Origin: Bacteroidales bacterium
Lineage (GTDB): Bacteria > Bacteroidota > Bacteroidia > Bacteroidales > F082
Length of the DNA stretch: 32,377 bases
Direction of reading: 5' to 3'
Assembly: GCA_028277395.1 (NCBI GenBank)
Contig: JANQGJ010000052.1
Location: 1 to 32,377, forward strand
Part shown: positions 26,242-32,377 of the stretch, in pieces
Position numbering within the stretch: the first letter of the stretch is position 1
Layout: the number at the start of each line of letters is the position of its first letter
Made by a program: the position numbers and the translations under genes
The notes under the pieces: model-generated
Told to the model about the DNA's origin: nothing
Databases searched by the model: none
The model's input: only the letters and a program-made list of their open reading frames with translations

Positions 26242-26600
26242 TGGATTTTTACGAAATAACGCACTCTGAGGTTGATGGTACTGATATCTGTACAACTGTC
26301 AGGTTGAATCCTGATCATGAGGTCTATAAAGGTCATTTCCCGGATCAGCCGATAGTTCCGGGTGTTATCCAGTTGCAGATTGTAAAGGAAATACTTGAGA
26401 AGTATCTGGAGCTAAAGCTTTTTATGAGCTATGTGTCTCAGGTTAAATATCTGGTGCCGGTTGTACCTGGAAATAATCCTGAATTGATGATAAAAGTATC
26501 AGTAAAACAACTTGCTGAAGAACCTTTAAAAGCAAAGGTTGTCATAAGTTCACATGAAAAGATCTTTACGAAGGCCGGTCTGGGGTTTTCAGTGTTATAG
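26241..26600 (+). CDS. ApeI/FabZ-like 3-hydroxyacyl-ACP dehydratase, Glu-to-Gln variant
   Basis: A 119-residue hotdog dehydratase from the ATG that shares the TAATG with the KAS-CLF stop; an in-frame ATG three codons earlier exists. The motif GHFPDQPIVPGVIQ (31-44) has the catalytic His32. At the position of the FabZ Glu (14 residues later) there is Gln46 (VIQLQIVKE). It should remove water from ACP-bound 3-hydroxyacyl chains to give the polyene, if Gln or another residue can stand in. It is the last gene of the block; a Cys-rich gene converges from the other side. Confidence 0.85.
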   Translation: MDFYEITHSEVDGTDICTTVRLNPDHEVYKGHFPDQPIVPGVIQLQIVKEILEKYLELKLFMSYVSQVKYLVPVVPGNNPELMIKVSVKQLAEEPLKAKVVISSHEKIFTKAGLGFSVL

Positions 26601-26639
26601 CATTATGTGCAGATTGTTCAGCTTCGGCAACATGTTGGA

Positions 26640-27074
26640 TTAATGATATTTAAAATCGAATGGGGCTCCACATTCAAGACATTCGTCATGGTGGACACAA
26701 ATTCCTTTACCACATGATTGGCATTTCCACCTCAATTCTTCGTTTTTAATAAAGCTATCCAATCCCTGGTGTTTGATATAATTGAGGTTTTCGATCATAC
26801 TCATATGATATTTCGATCTGTAACGCTTATCAAGTCTTTTGATCCTGAAACACGGGAAGTCAATACAGTCGTAACAGAAACCGGAGTCTGTTTTCTTAAG
26901 TTCTTCGCAACCGGCAATGGCGCAGTGAATGCAGTGTTTCGGTTTGTTTGCCGAGTGTTCGTAGCAACCGCAACATGGTTTTCTTTTTCGTAAATATCCT
27001 ATACATACTCCACAATTCATTCCACATGGAGCAATCAGGTCTTTGTATGATATAGATGCCTTCGGTTCTTTCAT
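26640..27074 (-). CDS. DUF3795-type cysteine-rich protein
   Basis: A 144-residue protein with 18 or so cysteines. The N-terminal IAPCGMNCGVCIGYL and the later CCGCYEHSANKPKHCIHC, CYDCIDFPC and RYRSKYH segments are typical of DUF3795, a family with an expected metal or Fe-S site and no known activity. The C-terminal part (CQSCGKGICVHHDECLECG) adds a zinc-ribbon-like motif. It converges on the dehydratase gene and is preceded by its own -7 element. Confidence 0.8.
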   Translation of the reverse strand: MKEPKASISYKDLIAPCGMNCGVCIGYLRKRKPCCGCYEHSANKPKHCIHCAIAGCEELKKTDSGFCYDCIDFPCFRIKRLDKRYRSKYHMSMIENLNYIKHQGLDSFIKNEELRWKCQSCGKGICVHHDECLECGAPFDFKYH

Positions 27075-27090
27075 GTTATTGAAAATTGGG

Positions 27091-27098
27091 CAAATATA
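27091..27098 (-). promoter_or_regulatory. -7 promoter element for the DUF3795 gene (minus strand)
   Basis: On the minus strand this reads TATATTTG, a TAnnTTTG match, 16 bp before the start codon. The remaining part of the 291-bp gap up to 27365 holds no gene I can support. Confidence 0.4.
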
Positions 27099-27365
27099 TA
27101 AAAACGCAGTATGCCTGACGGAATAATAAACCCAGGTGTGGCAATCCTGTGTATTATCTTCATTTTATTTTGGTGTTTGTCCAGGCTTATTAAAGTTCCG
27201 CTTGTGAAAAGTAATATTATTGAAATAGTCCCTATCAACATCATTATGTCTGTTGATGATGTTAGATCAAAAGTAGTTCTGCCGATTAATCGTTTAGTCA
27301 GGAAATTTTATCTGATCCTTATTTGGTAGAACGTGTTGTATAGTCTAAACTATGTTTGAGAACAA

Positions 27366-29399
27366 CTATTTTGTAAAAATTATTTTTGATGTTAATTGCA
27401 GTTTGCCTGAAGTAAACAATACAAAATATGTCCCGGGTACTACATGGTTTCCAAACTGGTTACAACCATCCCAGAAAACCGGAAAGTCATCTGAAGATAA
27501 ATCGCTGTAGGACCTAACACATTTTCCTGTAAGATCAATAATCCTGATATCAGCATTGTCGAATCTGTTGTTACTAACATCAATATAAGTCCTGTCAGCA
27601 AAAGGATTTGGAGATACTGATAACTCGTTAATTGTTCCTTGCAGGTTTGATAATATACCGGTTACAGGATTGTAAATTGAAAATGCCCATGGTACATACG
27701 GACTGTGCTGTCCAGATTTCTTATGACCGCAAAAACTAATCATATTATCAGCTTTTTGAATTAGTGAAAATATCCACTGTGATTCGCCATTACCATATTC
27801 TTTTTCCCATAGCTGATTACCATTTTGATCTGTTATGAATGCAAAACCCCTGTTCTTTCTATCAGCAATATATTTGGTATAACCTGAAACCATGTAATCT
27901 CCAGTTGATAGTTCGATAATATCTTTTCCAAAATCATAAAAATCATCAGTGCTTTCAAAGCGGCGATTCCATAGCTGATTACCTTCAGGATCAGTTTTGA
28001 TAACTAAAGCGTCCATTAAATCTATATTCAACACATCTGTGCAGCCTGTAATCAGGATTGATCTATCCGAAGTTTCTGTAAGGGTTGTAGCATCCTGATA
28101 ATCCTCAGTTCCATAAGTTTTGGTCCATAGCTGGTTACCGTCGTAGTCAACTTTTATTAGATATACATCCCGGTTTCCTGCACCAAACGAACCTGTGTTT
28201 CCTAATAACAGCAGATTTCCATCCTGTGTTTCGATAATATCTTTTCCCATATCGGAAGCACCGCCACCATAGGTTTGTTGCCAAAGGAAATTACCCTGTT
28301 GATCTATACATACAAGGTAAATATCATCTTCACCGTGTCCGTACGATTCAGTAGTTCCGCATACATATATTTTTCCGTTTGAGGCCTGTATTACAGAATT
28401 TCCAGTTTCCGGTTTTTCGCCTCCAACTATACTTTCCCAAAGTAAATCGCCGTTTTCATTGTATTTCAGGATAGGGATATTTTGTTGTTCATCAGGTTTA
28501 GTAGTAAATCCGGTGATCAGTATATCATTATTTTGAGTAAGATATATTGAGTTTGCATAGTCCCAATTGCTGTTATCCCACATTTTCGACCAGATTTCAG
28601 TACCATTCTGATCATATTTTTTAACCAGGATATTGCAGTTTTTTTCTCCATCATAATGGTAGCCACAGTAGTAGGGTTGGTTGTTGCTCGTCAGCACCAT
28701 TTGACGGAAACCACCGGAAAGATCATCATCTTCCCTGAAATTTGCAGATGAGAGAACATTGTTTTTTACAGCATTGTTACTTTTAGATAACTGGGAATGT
28801 GCATTTATAATTGCATTAATATTCTGATAAGTATAATACAATCCTCTTGTTGAGGTTACAATATTACCGTCAATAACAGGTAGAATATTCTGGCCAAGAT
28901 AGTTGGCTCCGGCAGCTATGTACTCAGATTGAAAGTGTATTTTACCGGTTACATTTACACCATTAATAATGTCAGCAAAAGCCAATACCCTAACGCCTGC
29001 ACAGGTAGCCCAGATGATCTTGTTTTGCTGATTTGCCTGATCAAGCAGGTCCAGAAAGTGCTGATCATCTATCAAATCACCGTAGGGATCGCCGTACCTC
29101 CAGCTTGCCGGCATAATGGCTATTACATCCCAGTATTCTGTTCCTGTAATTTCGGATATTAAAGTATCAGCCTCAACCGGTAAATTTCCTCCTCCTATCG
29201 ACCAGCTACAGGTGTTTATCGTTTGGGTAATACCGGCTGTGGTAATATCCCAGCCAAAATACTCGAAATGATCGGAGTTTAAATTGAAATTTGCCCCCAG
29301 CTTATCAGGAAGTACGCATAATACCTTGAAGTTGGATTGACTGTTAACATTGAGTGAGATTAAGTAAATGATCAGAAATCCTATAACTTTTGCTTTCAT
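27366..29399 (-). CDS. Secreted DJ-1/PfpI-like domain plus beta-propeller protein with T9SS sorting domain
   Basis: A 677-residue secreted protein. A signal peptide (1-20, cut before QSNF) is followed by a DJ-1/PfpI-like domain (about 24-200): WATCAGVRVLAF has the nucleophile-elbow Cys133, and TGKIHFQSEY and VIDGNIVTSTRG match the rest of the fold. From about 235 to 580 there are at least six repeats of the type GNQLWxKxYG, each about 55 residues, as in secreted beta-propellers. The last 75 residues (SVSPNPFADRTYIDV, then PGTYFVLF) form a type A T9SS sorting domain. It is 20 bp downstream of a second T9SS gene, so they form an operon. Confidence 0.85.
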   Translation of the reverse strand: MKAKVIGFLIIYLISLNVNSQSNFKVLCVLPDKLGANFNLNSDHFEYFGWDITTAGITQTINTCSWSIGGGNLPVEADTLISEITGTEYWDVIAIMPASWRYGDPYGDLIDDQHFLDLLDQANQQNKIIWATCAGVRVLAFADIINGVNVTGKIHFQSEYIAAGANYLGQNILPVIDGNIVTSTRGLYYTYQNINAIINAHSQLSKSNNAVKNNVLSSANFREDDDLSGGFRQMVLTSNNQPYYCGYHYDGEKNCNILVKKYDQNGTEIWSKMWDNSNWDYANSIYLTQNNDILITGFTTKPDEQQNIPILKYNENGDLLWESIVGGEKPETGNSVIQASNGKIYVCGTTESYGHGEDDIYLVCIDQQGNFLWQQTYGGGASDMGKDIIETQDGNLLLLGNTGSFGAGNRDVYLIKVDYDGNQLWTKTYGTEDYQDATTLTETSDRSILITGCTDVLNIDLMDALVIKTDPEGNQLWNRRFESTDDFYDFGKDIIELSTGDYMVSGYTKYIADRKNRGFAFITDQNGNQLWEKEYGNGESQWIFSLIQKADNMISFCGHKKSGQHSPYVPWAFSIYNPVTGILSNLQGTINELSVSPNPFADRTYIDVSNNRFDNADIRIIDLTGKCVRSYSDLSSDDFPVFWDGCNQFGNHVVPGTYFVLFTSGKLQLTSKIIFTK

Positions 29400-29419
29400 A
29401 ATCCATGTTTTAATATGTT

Positions 29420-30553
29420 CTATCTCAGGATAATTTTTCTGGTGATCCTATTGGTTTCACTTTCTGCTGTTATAATATAAGTACCTGCAGGTAGTGAAGT
29501 TGTATTTAATGTTATACTGCCTGACTTTTGCGTTATTTCAAGTTTATTGGAGTTAACTAAACGTCCGTTCATATCTGTCATAGTTACGGAAATGGAACCT
29601 TCTGTTTCATCTTGTAAGTCGATCATGATCTCGTTATTTCTGGTTATCCGAACAGAAAATGATTTATTACCCGGTATTTTTCCAGTTGAAACAAATAGGG
29701 GGTTTGAGACATAGTATACATCAAAATTCCCATCAACATTTGCTGAATAGGATATTTTTTTGCCATCATTTGAGATTGCCGGTGACATTTCAGGATAGGT
29801 TTCAGATGTTACCTGTTCAACACTCATGTTCTCCAGGCGCAATATCCAGATGTCATCATTTCCTGCCCTGTCAGACTGAAATACAATAAATTCACCATCC
29901 GATGACCACGCAGCCCTGTCATCCCAGGCCGGGTTTTCAGTCAGGTTTTCATATGTGTCTTCTTCAATATCGTAAACCCATATGTCATAATTTCCTGATC
30001 GGTTTGAGGTAAACAGGATCTTATTTCCATCGGGTGAAAATGATGGATGCATGTTCTCATACGTATTATCAATTAATGGGTCAATTGTTCCATAATTAAG
30101 GTCATATAAGCAAATTCCGGTGCCTGCCTTTATAAATACCAGTTTATCCAGGTTGAAGCTCATGTTCGGATGAAAACAACCTGTAAACGGAATGTCGATT
30201 ATTATTTCAACCTGTTCTGTTTCAAGATTGTAGGAATAAACAACATATGGACTGTTATTATTCTCTAAACCATCAAATACTATAGTAGGGCTTACATCAC
30301 AGCATTTTGAAAAATAACAGTCACCAATGTTGTTTATAGGTATTTCTTCGGTTTCCCCGGTATATATATTCTTGATTTTCATATTGCTCAGTCCGTTTTC
30401 CTTAACAGAATATAGAATACAGCTATCATTATTCATCCACAGGGAATGCCATTCTTCTCCTGCATCAAAGCTAACCTGTGTCTGCGAAAATGACAAGTTT
30501 GCAAAACACATGATCGCTGCCAGCAATAAATAATTCAGTTTGTACATAAGCAT
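29420..30553 (-). CDS. Secreted PD40/TolB-like propeller protein with T9SS sorting domain
   Basis: A 377-residue secreted protein. A signal peptide (about 1-22; the second ATG at 30547 is an equally good start) is followed by PD40-type propeller blades: HPSFSPDGNKILFTSNRSG, RAAWSSDGEFIVFQSDRAG and SPAISNDGKKISYSANVDG, each with the SxDGxxIxF pattern of TolB-like WD40 propellers. The C-terminal 75 residues (VTMTDMNGRLV, then PAGTYIITAES) are a T9SS sorting domain. The protein should be exported through the outer membrane and attached to the surface. Ligand unknown. Confidence 0.88.
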   Translation of the reverse strand: MLMYKLNYLLLAAIMCFANLSFSQTQVSFDAGEEWHSLWMNNDSCILYSVKENGLSNMKIKNIYTGETEEIPINNIGDCYFSKCCDVSPTIVFDGLENNNSPYVVYSYNLETEQVEIIIDIPFTGCFHPNMSFNLDKLVFIKAGTGICLYDLNYGTIDPLIDNTYENMHPSFSPDGNKILFTSNRSGNYDIWVYDIEEDTYENLTENPAWDDRAAWSSDGEFIVFQSDRAGNDDIWILRLENMSVEQVTSETYPEMSPAISNDGKKISYSANVDGNFDVYYVSNPLFVSTGKIPGNKSFSVRITRNNEIMIDLQDETEGSISVTMTDMNGRLVNSNKLEITQKSGSITLNTTSLPAGTYIITAESETNRITRKIILR

Positions 30554-30774
30554 TGTATTTTGATTGTTGTATAATTAACCTGAATAATTTCAGCTCCATT
30601 TAATCAGAAAACTGCTTTAAAGTTATATCACAGCTCCGTCATTTCGTGTGGTAACTTAACAAACAGATGATTTGGGTTTGTATTTGGTATAAGTTGGTGA
30701 ACGGAGGTCAGGGTTTGTGTTGTTCTGTATGTTACCCAAAATTGCGTACACGCACATCAGCCCCTCAACACACT

Positions 30775-30797
30775 TTCGTGCATTTATAATGCGTGAC
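30775..30797. repeat. REP-like palindrome, type A, diverged copy
   Basis: A 23-bp copy ending in GCATTTATAATGCGTGAC. It differs at two positions in its left arm from the copy at 30941. AATGC pairs with GCATT around a TAT loop. Confidence 0.6.
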
Positions 30798-30898
30798 GTA
30801 CATGAATTAGTTTTTATTAAATATTGACGGTGCAACTGTCAATTAGCGGGTCTGACATAAGTCTTTACGTAATAAACTATTACTTCATTCAGTTTGAG

Positions 30899-30938
30899 TA
30901 TAAACCTTTCTGATATTGGTCAAACAGTTGTCGGACGC
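30899..30938 (+). repeat. 40-bp direct repeat, copy 1
   Basis: It begins TATAAACC and ends GTCGGACGC. It matches 30991-31030 at 36 of 40 positions, at a distance of 92 bp. The right end is the left arm of a type B palindrome, cut off here and continued by a type A palindrome. Confidence 0.75.
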
Positions 30939-30940
30939 CT

Positions 30941-30963
30941 GTCGCGCATTTATAATGCGTGAC
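30941..30963. repeat. REP-like palindrome, type A
   Basis: The arms GTCGCGCATT and AATGCGTGAC pair over 10 positions (one G-U) around a TAT loop. The same 23-bp unit recurs at 31574 with one arm base change in the loop only, and at 30775. Confidence 0.75.
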
Positions 30964-30990
30964 ATAAGTATTCGTTTTATTCATTTGAAA

Positions 30991-31030
30991 TATAAACCAT
31001 TCTGATGTTGGTAAAACAATTGTCGGACGC
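30991..31030 (+). repeat. 40-bp direct repeat, copy 2
   Basis: It matches 30899-30938 at 36 of 40 positions. Here the right end carries on into a complete type B palindrome. Confidence 0.75.
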
Positions 31031-31052
31031 ATTACAAATGCGCCCGAGTTGT
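31022..31052. repeat. REP-like palindrome, type B
   Basis: CGGACGCATT and AATGCGCCCG pair with one mismatch around an ACA loop, followed by AGTTGT. The same unit, in the same orientation, lies at 32196-32227 next to the transposase start. Confidence 0.7.
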
Positions 31053-31061
31053 AGTTCAGGT

Positions 31062-31511
31062 TTAATTCTTATCTGTAGTAGATTTAGCAATATGTTTTTT
31101 TACCTTTTGATTTAATTCATTTTCGAAAGATAACGTAGATATGAAAATTTTAAAAATATGTTCATGTGAATTTTCCAAAAAATAGTACTTGTTATTTTTA
31201 AAATGAATGGCAAATACATAAGGTATAAATTTGACATGCTGAATCTTGATAAATTTACTAGTTTCTATTTTTCTTTCGTAAATTATATTTTTTATAAAAA
31301 AGAATTCTTCATTATATCGTATATTATATAGTTTTAAATAGAGAGCAAATATTATTATAAAGAATAACACTGTTACAAGAGTAATTATTAGATAGTTAAT
31401 GTTTCTTTCAACGATTGTTCCGAAAGATAGAATAACTATTGAGAGTACCCCAAGAAATAATAGACGCTTTTGATATATGATCACGTAATTGTCTGATAAA
31501 CTATGTAGCAT
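31062..31511 (-). CDS. Small membrane protein of unknown function
   Basis: A 149-residue protein with two hydrophobic segments (about 16-34 and 38-60) and a polar C-terminal part rich in Lys, Phe and Tyr that looks like alternating beta strands (KFIKIQHVKFIPYVFAIHF, YYFLENS). The plan resembles small bacterial PH-like membrane proteins, but I see no diagnostic motif. Base composition is more AT-rich than the neighbours. It is bracketed by REP-like palindromes at 31022-31052 and 31574-31596, which suggests a mobile or recently acquired island. The coding call is moderately secure. Confidence 0.55.
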   Translation of the reverse strand: MLHSLSDNYVIIYQKRLLFLGVLSIVILSFGTIVERNINYLIITLVTVLFFIIIFALYLKLYNIRYNEEFFFIKNIIYERKIETSKFIKIQHVKFIPYVFAIHFKNNKYYFLENSHEHIFKIFISTLSFENELNQKVKKHIAKSTTDKN

Positions 31512-31573
31512 ATTAATTTATTTTTTTGTTATATACAAACTTCTGTGCCCATGTTGTAAATATACCCATAACT

Positions 31574-31596
31574 GTCGCGCATTTGCAATGCGTGAC
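31574..31596. repeat. REP-like palindrome, type A, downstream of the RAYT gene
   Basis: The arms GTCGCGCATT and AATGCGTGAC are identical to those at 30941-30963; only the loop differs (TGC instead of TAT). It lies 31 bp beyond the stop codon of the transposase gene. Confidence 0.75.
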
Positions 31597-31627
31597 TTAG
31601 TTTTATGTAACAAATATCAATCATTGT

Positions 31628-32173
31628 CTAAACCTTTTCTATATCCAATAATCCTTTACCTCCACTGTAATCAATAGCTGAACTAAGAGCGTAATCTTCT
31701 GCAGCAAATACAACACCTTGCTTTACAGGATTGTTGTGTAGGTAAGACAAACGTTGATCCAGCATACTATTTGAATCAAGTTCAATCGGGTGGTTTCCAT
31801 CCTGCCAAACTTTGTAGTTTTTGATCCTTTTTAAAGGTGCACCTGCACTTTTAAATTCTCTTAATAGCCATTCTTTACGACTTTCATTGATGCTTTTAAT
31901 TTCTTCGATTATCGCTTTTGATGTAAATTTCTTAAAATCCCTGACAATTTCGGATAAATGAAATTTTCCCGAACTGCTAACAATTAAATGAAGGTGGCTT
32001 GGCATAATACACCATGCATGAATGATTAAGCCTTTTTCTTTTTGGCAATAGATAATTGAATCCAGCACCAAATCACAGTATTCTTTCCTTGTAAATAAAT
32101 CTATCCACTTTACAATGGTTGGTGTAATAAAATAGATACTTTCTTCATTATGGAACTTATATTTTTCGGACAT
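31628..32173 (-). CDS. REP-associated tyrosine transposase (RAYT), Y1/HUH family
   Basis: A 181-residue Y1_Tnp-type single-strand DNA transposase. The HUH motif is His60-Leu-His62 (MPSHLHLIV), the catalytic Tyr candidate is Tyr144 in RLSYLHNNPVKQG, and the C-terminal EDYALSSAIDYSGGKGLL is typical of the RAYT group. These proteins process REP palindromes. The start at 32173 is preferred: a start at 32206 would put the first codons inside the palindrome at 32196-32227. Palindromes lie directly outside both ends of the gene, and there are no IS200-style duplicated ends. Confidence 0.9.
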   Translation of the reverse strand: MSEKYKFHNEESIYFITPTIVKWIDLFTRKEYCDLVLDSIIYCQKEKGLIIHAWCIMPSHLHLIVSSSGKFHLSEIVRDFKKFTSKAIIEEIKSINESRKEWLLREFKSAGAPLKRIKNYKVWQDGNHPIELDSNSMLDQRLSYLHNNPVKQGVVFAAEDYALSSAIDYSGGKGLLDIEKV

Positions 32174-32195
32174 ATAGATGTTGTGTTTAATAGCT

Positions 32196-32227
32196 GTCGG
32201 ATGCATTATAAATGCGCCCGAGTTGTG
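32196..32227. repeat. REP-like palindrome, type B, upstream of the RAYT gene
   Basis: CGGATGCATT and AATGCGCCCG pair with one mismatch and one T-G pair around an ATA loop, followed by AGTTGTG. It is the counterpart of 31022-31052 and lies just before the transposase start. Confidence 0.7.
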
Positions 32228-32256
32228 TTGTGGTATTCTTTACCTTTTACTAGAAA

Positions 32257-32377
32257 CTACTTCACAACAATCTTTCCCGTACTTTTATCACCATCACAAA
32301 TCACAGAATAAATATAAACCCCTGGCATAATACCACTACAATCCCATATTGTACCTTCTTTTGATAGTGTTATTTCA
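32257..32377 (-). CDS. C-terminal end of a T9SS cargo protein (partial)
   Basis: The minus strand reads an open frame of 39 codons from the right window edge to a TAG at 32257-32259. The segment GTIWDCSGIMPGVYIYSV followed by STGKIVVK is the end of a T9SS type A sorting domain (the usual PGxYxY...GKIVVxK). The rest of the gene lies outside the window, so the main function is unknown. Confidence 0.8.
   Translation of the reverse strand, partial: EITLSKEGTIWDCSGIMPGVYIYSVICDGDKSTGKIVVK

Larger units (their letters stand above)
30554..31061. other. Gene-free stretch of about 0.5 kb with REP-like palindromes
   Basis: No convincing coding region was seen. The stretch holds two palindromes of one type (30775-30797 and 30941-30963), one of a second type (31022-31052) and a 40-bp direct repeat (30899-30938 and 30991-31030). 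It is the non-coding partner of the RAYT gene further right. Confidence 0.7.

Noticed and set aside
27111..27329. Small plus-strand open frame of 72 codons with a hydrophobic N-terminal half.
   Set aside because: It lies between two minus-strand genes, has no family I recognise, and its first codons overlap the promoter side of the DUF3795 gene. A chance frame is more likely, although a membrane microprotein cannot be excluded.
30554..31061. CRISPR array suggested by repeated GCATT/AATGC units.
   Set aside because: The units are palindromes with irregular spacing, two types and no uniform spacers, and no cas genes are present. They fit REP elements.
32174..32206. Start of the transposase 11 codons further upstream.
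   Set aside because: These codons fall partly in the palindrome at 32196-32227, and the protein family begins near the MSEKYKF start.

Overview
The window looks like a chromosomal segment of a Bacteroidota bacterium. Three things support this. Three proteins end in type IX secretion (T9SS) C-terminal sorting domains. Many genes are preceded by the Bacteroidota -7 promoter element TAnnTTTG rather than by clear Shine-Dalgarno sequences. The gene set (DarA/DarB-type resorcinol genes, four-helix-bundle 'intervening sequence' protein, PD40 propellers, AT-rich DNA) is typical of the phylum. I cannot fix order or genus from sequence alone.

Layout. 1-7.4 kb is metabolic: a nitronate monooxygenase/FabK-like flavoprotein, an acyl-CoA dehydrogenase, a small methyltransferase, the electron transfer flavoprotein genes etfB and etfA (split by an inverted-repeat-flanked four-helix-bundle gene), an ArsC-family protein, class II fumarase and a two-CDGSH iron-sulfur protein. 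7.4-11.2 kb on the minus strand is a three-gene, overlapping envelope-glycan operon: membrane-anchored PHP-like protein with an altered metal motif, ArnT/PMT-like membrane glycosyltransferase and GT2 glycosyltransferase.

11.5-26.6 kb is the most interesting region. A sigma-54 activator of the NtrC type and an Hpt protein run directly into a biosynthetic block: DarA, DarB (KAS III), an ApeP-like hotdog protein, an unknown small protein, a BtrH-type acyltransferase candidate and a two-gene ABC exporter. A RhaD-like aldolase and a convergent homocysteine methyltransferase-like gene follow. A second block then holds a thioesterase, a ketosynthase, a truncated KAS-like protein, an ACP, a single protein fusing an active ketosynthase to a Cys-less chain-length-factor-like domain, and an ApeI/FabZ-like dehydratase. 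Together these resemble the flexirubin/dialkylresorcinol-polyene clusters of Bacteroidota. The ammonia-lyase, aryl-CoA ligase, ketoreductase and lipid acyltransferase usually found with such clusters are not in the window. The likely logic is: KAS/CLF plus ACP and dehydratase build a polyene acyl chain, DarB condenses two acyl chains and DarA helps form the ring, and the BtrH-like protein and ABC exporter finish or move the product. The product itself is inferred, not shown.

26.6-32.4 kb holds a DUF3795-type Cys-rich protein, two secreted T9SS propeller proteins (one with a DJ-1/PfpI-like domain in front), a roughly 0.5 kb gene-free stretch with REP-like palindromes, a small membrane protein, a REP-associated Y1 transposase (RAYT) with palindromes on both sides, and the last 39 codons of another T9SS cargo gene running off the end. 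No rRNA, tRNA or CRISPR array was seen.
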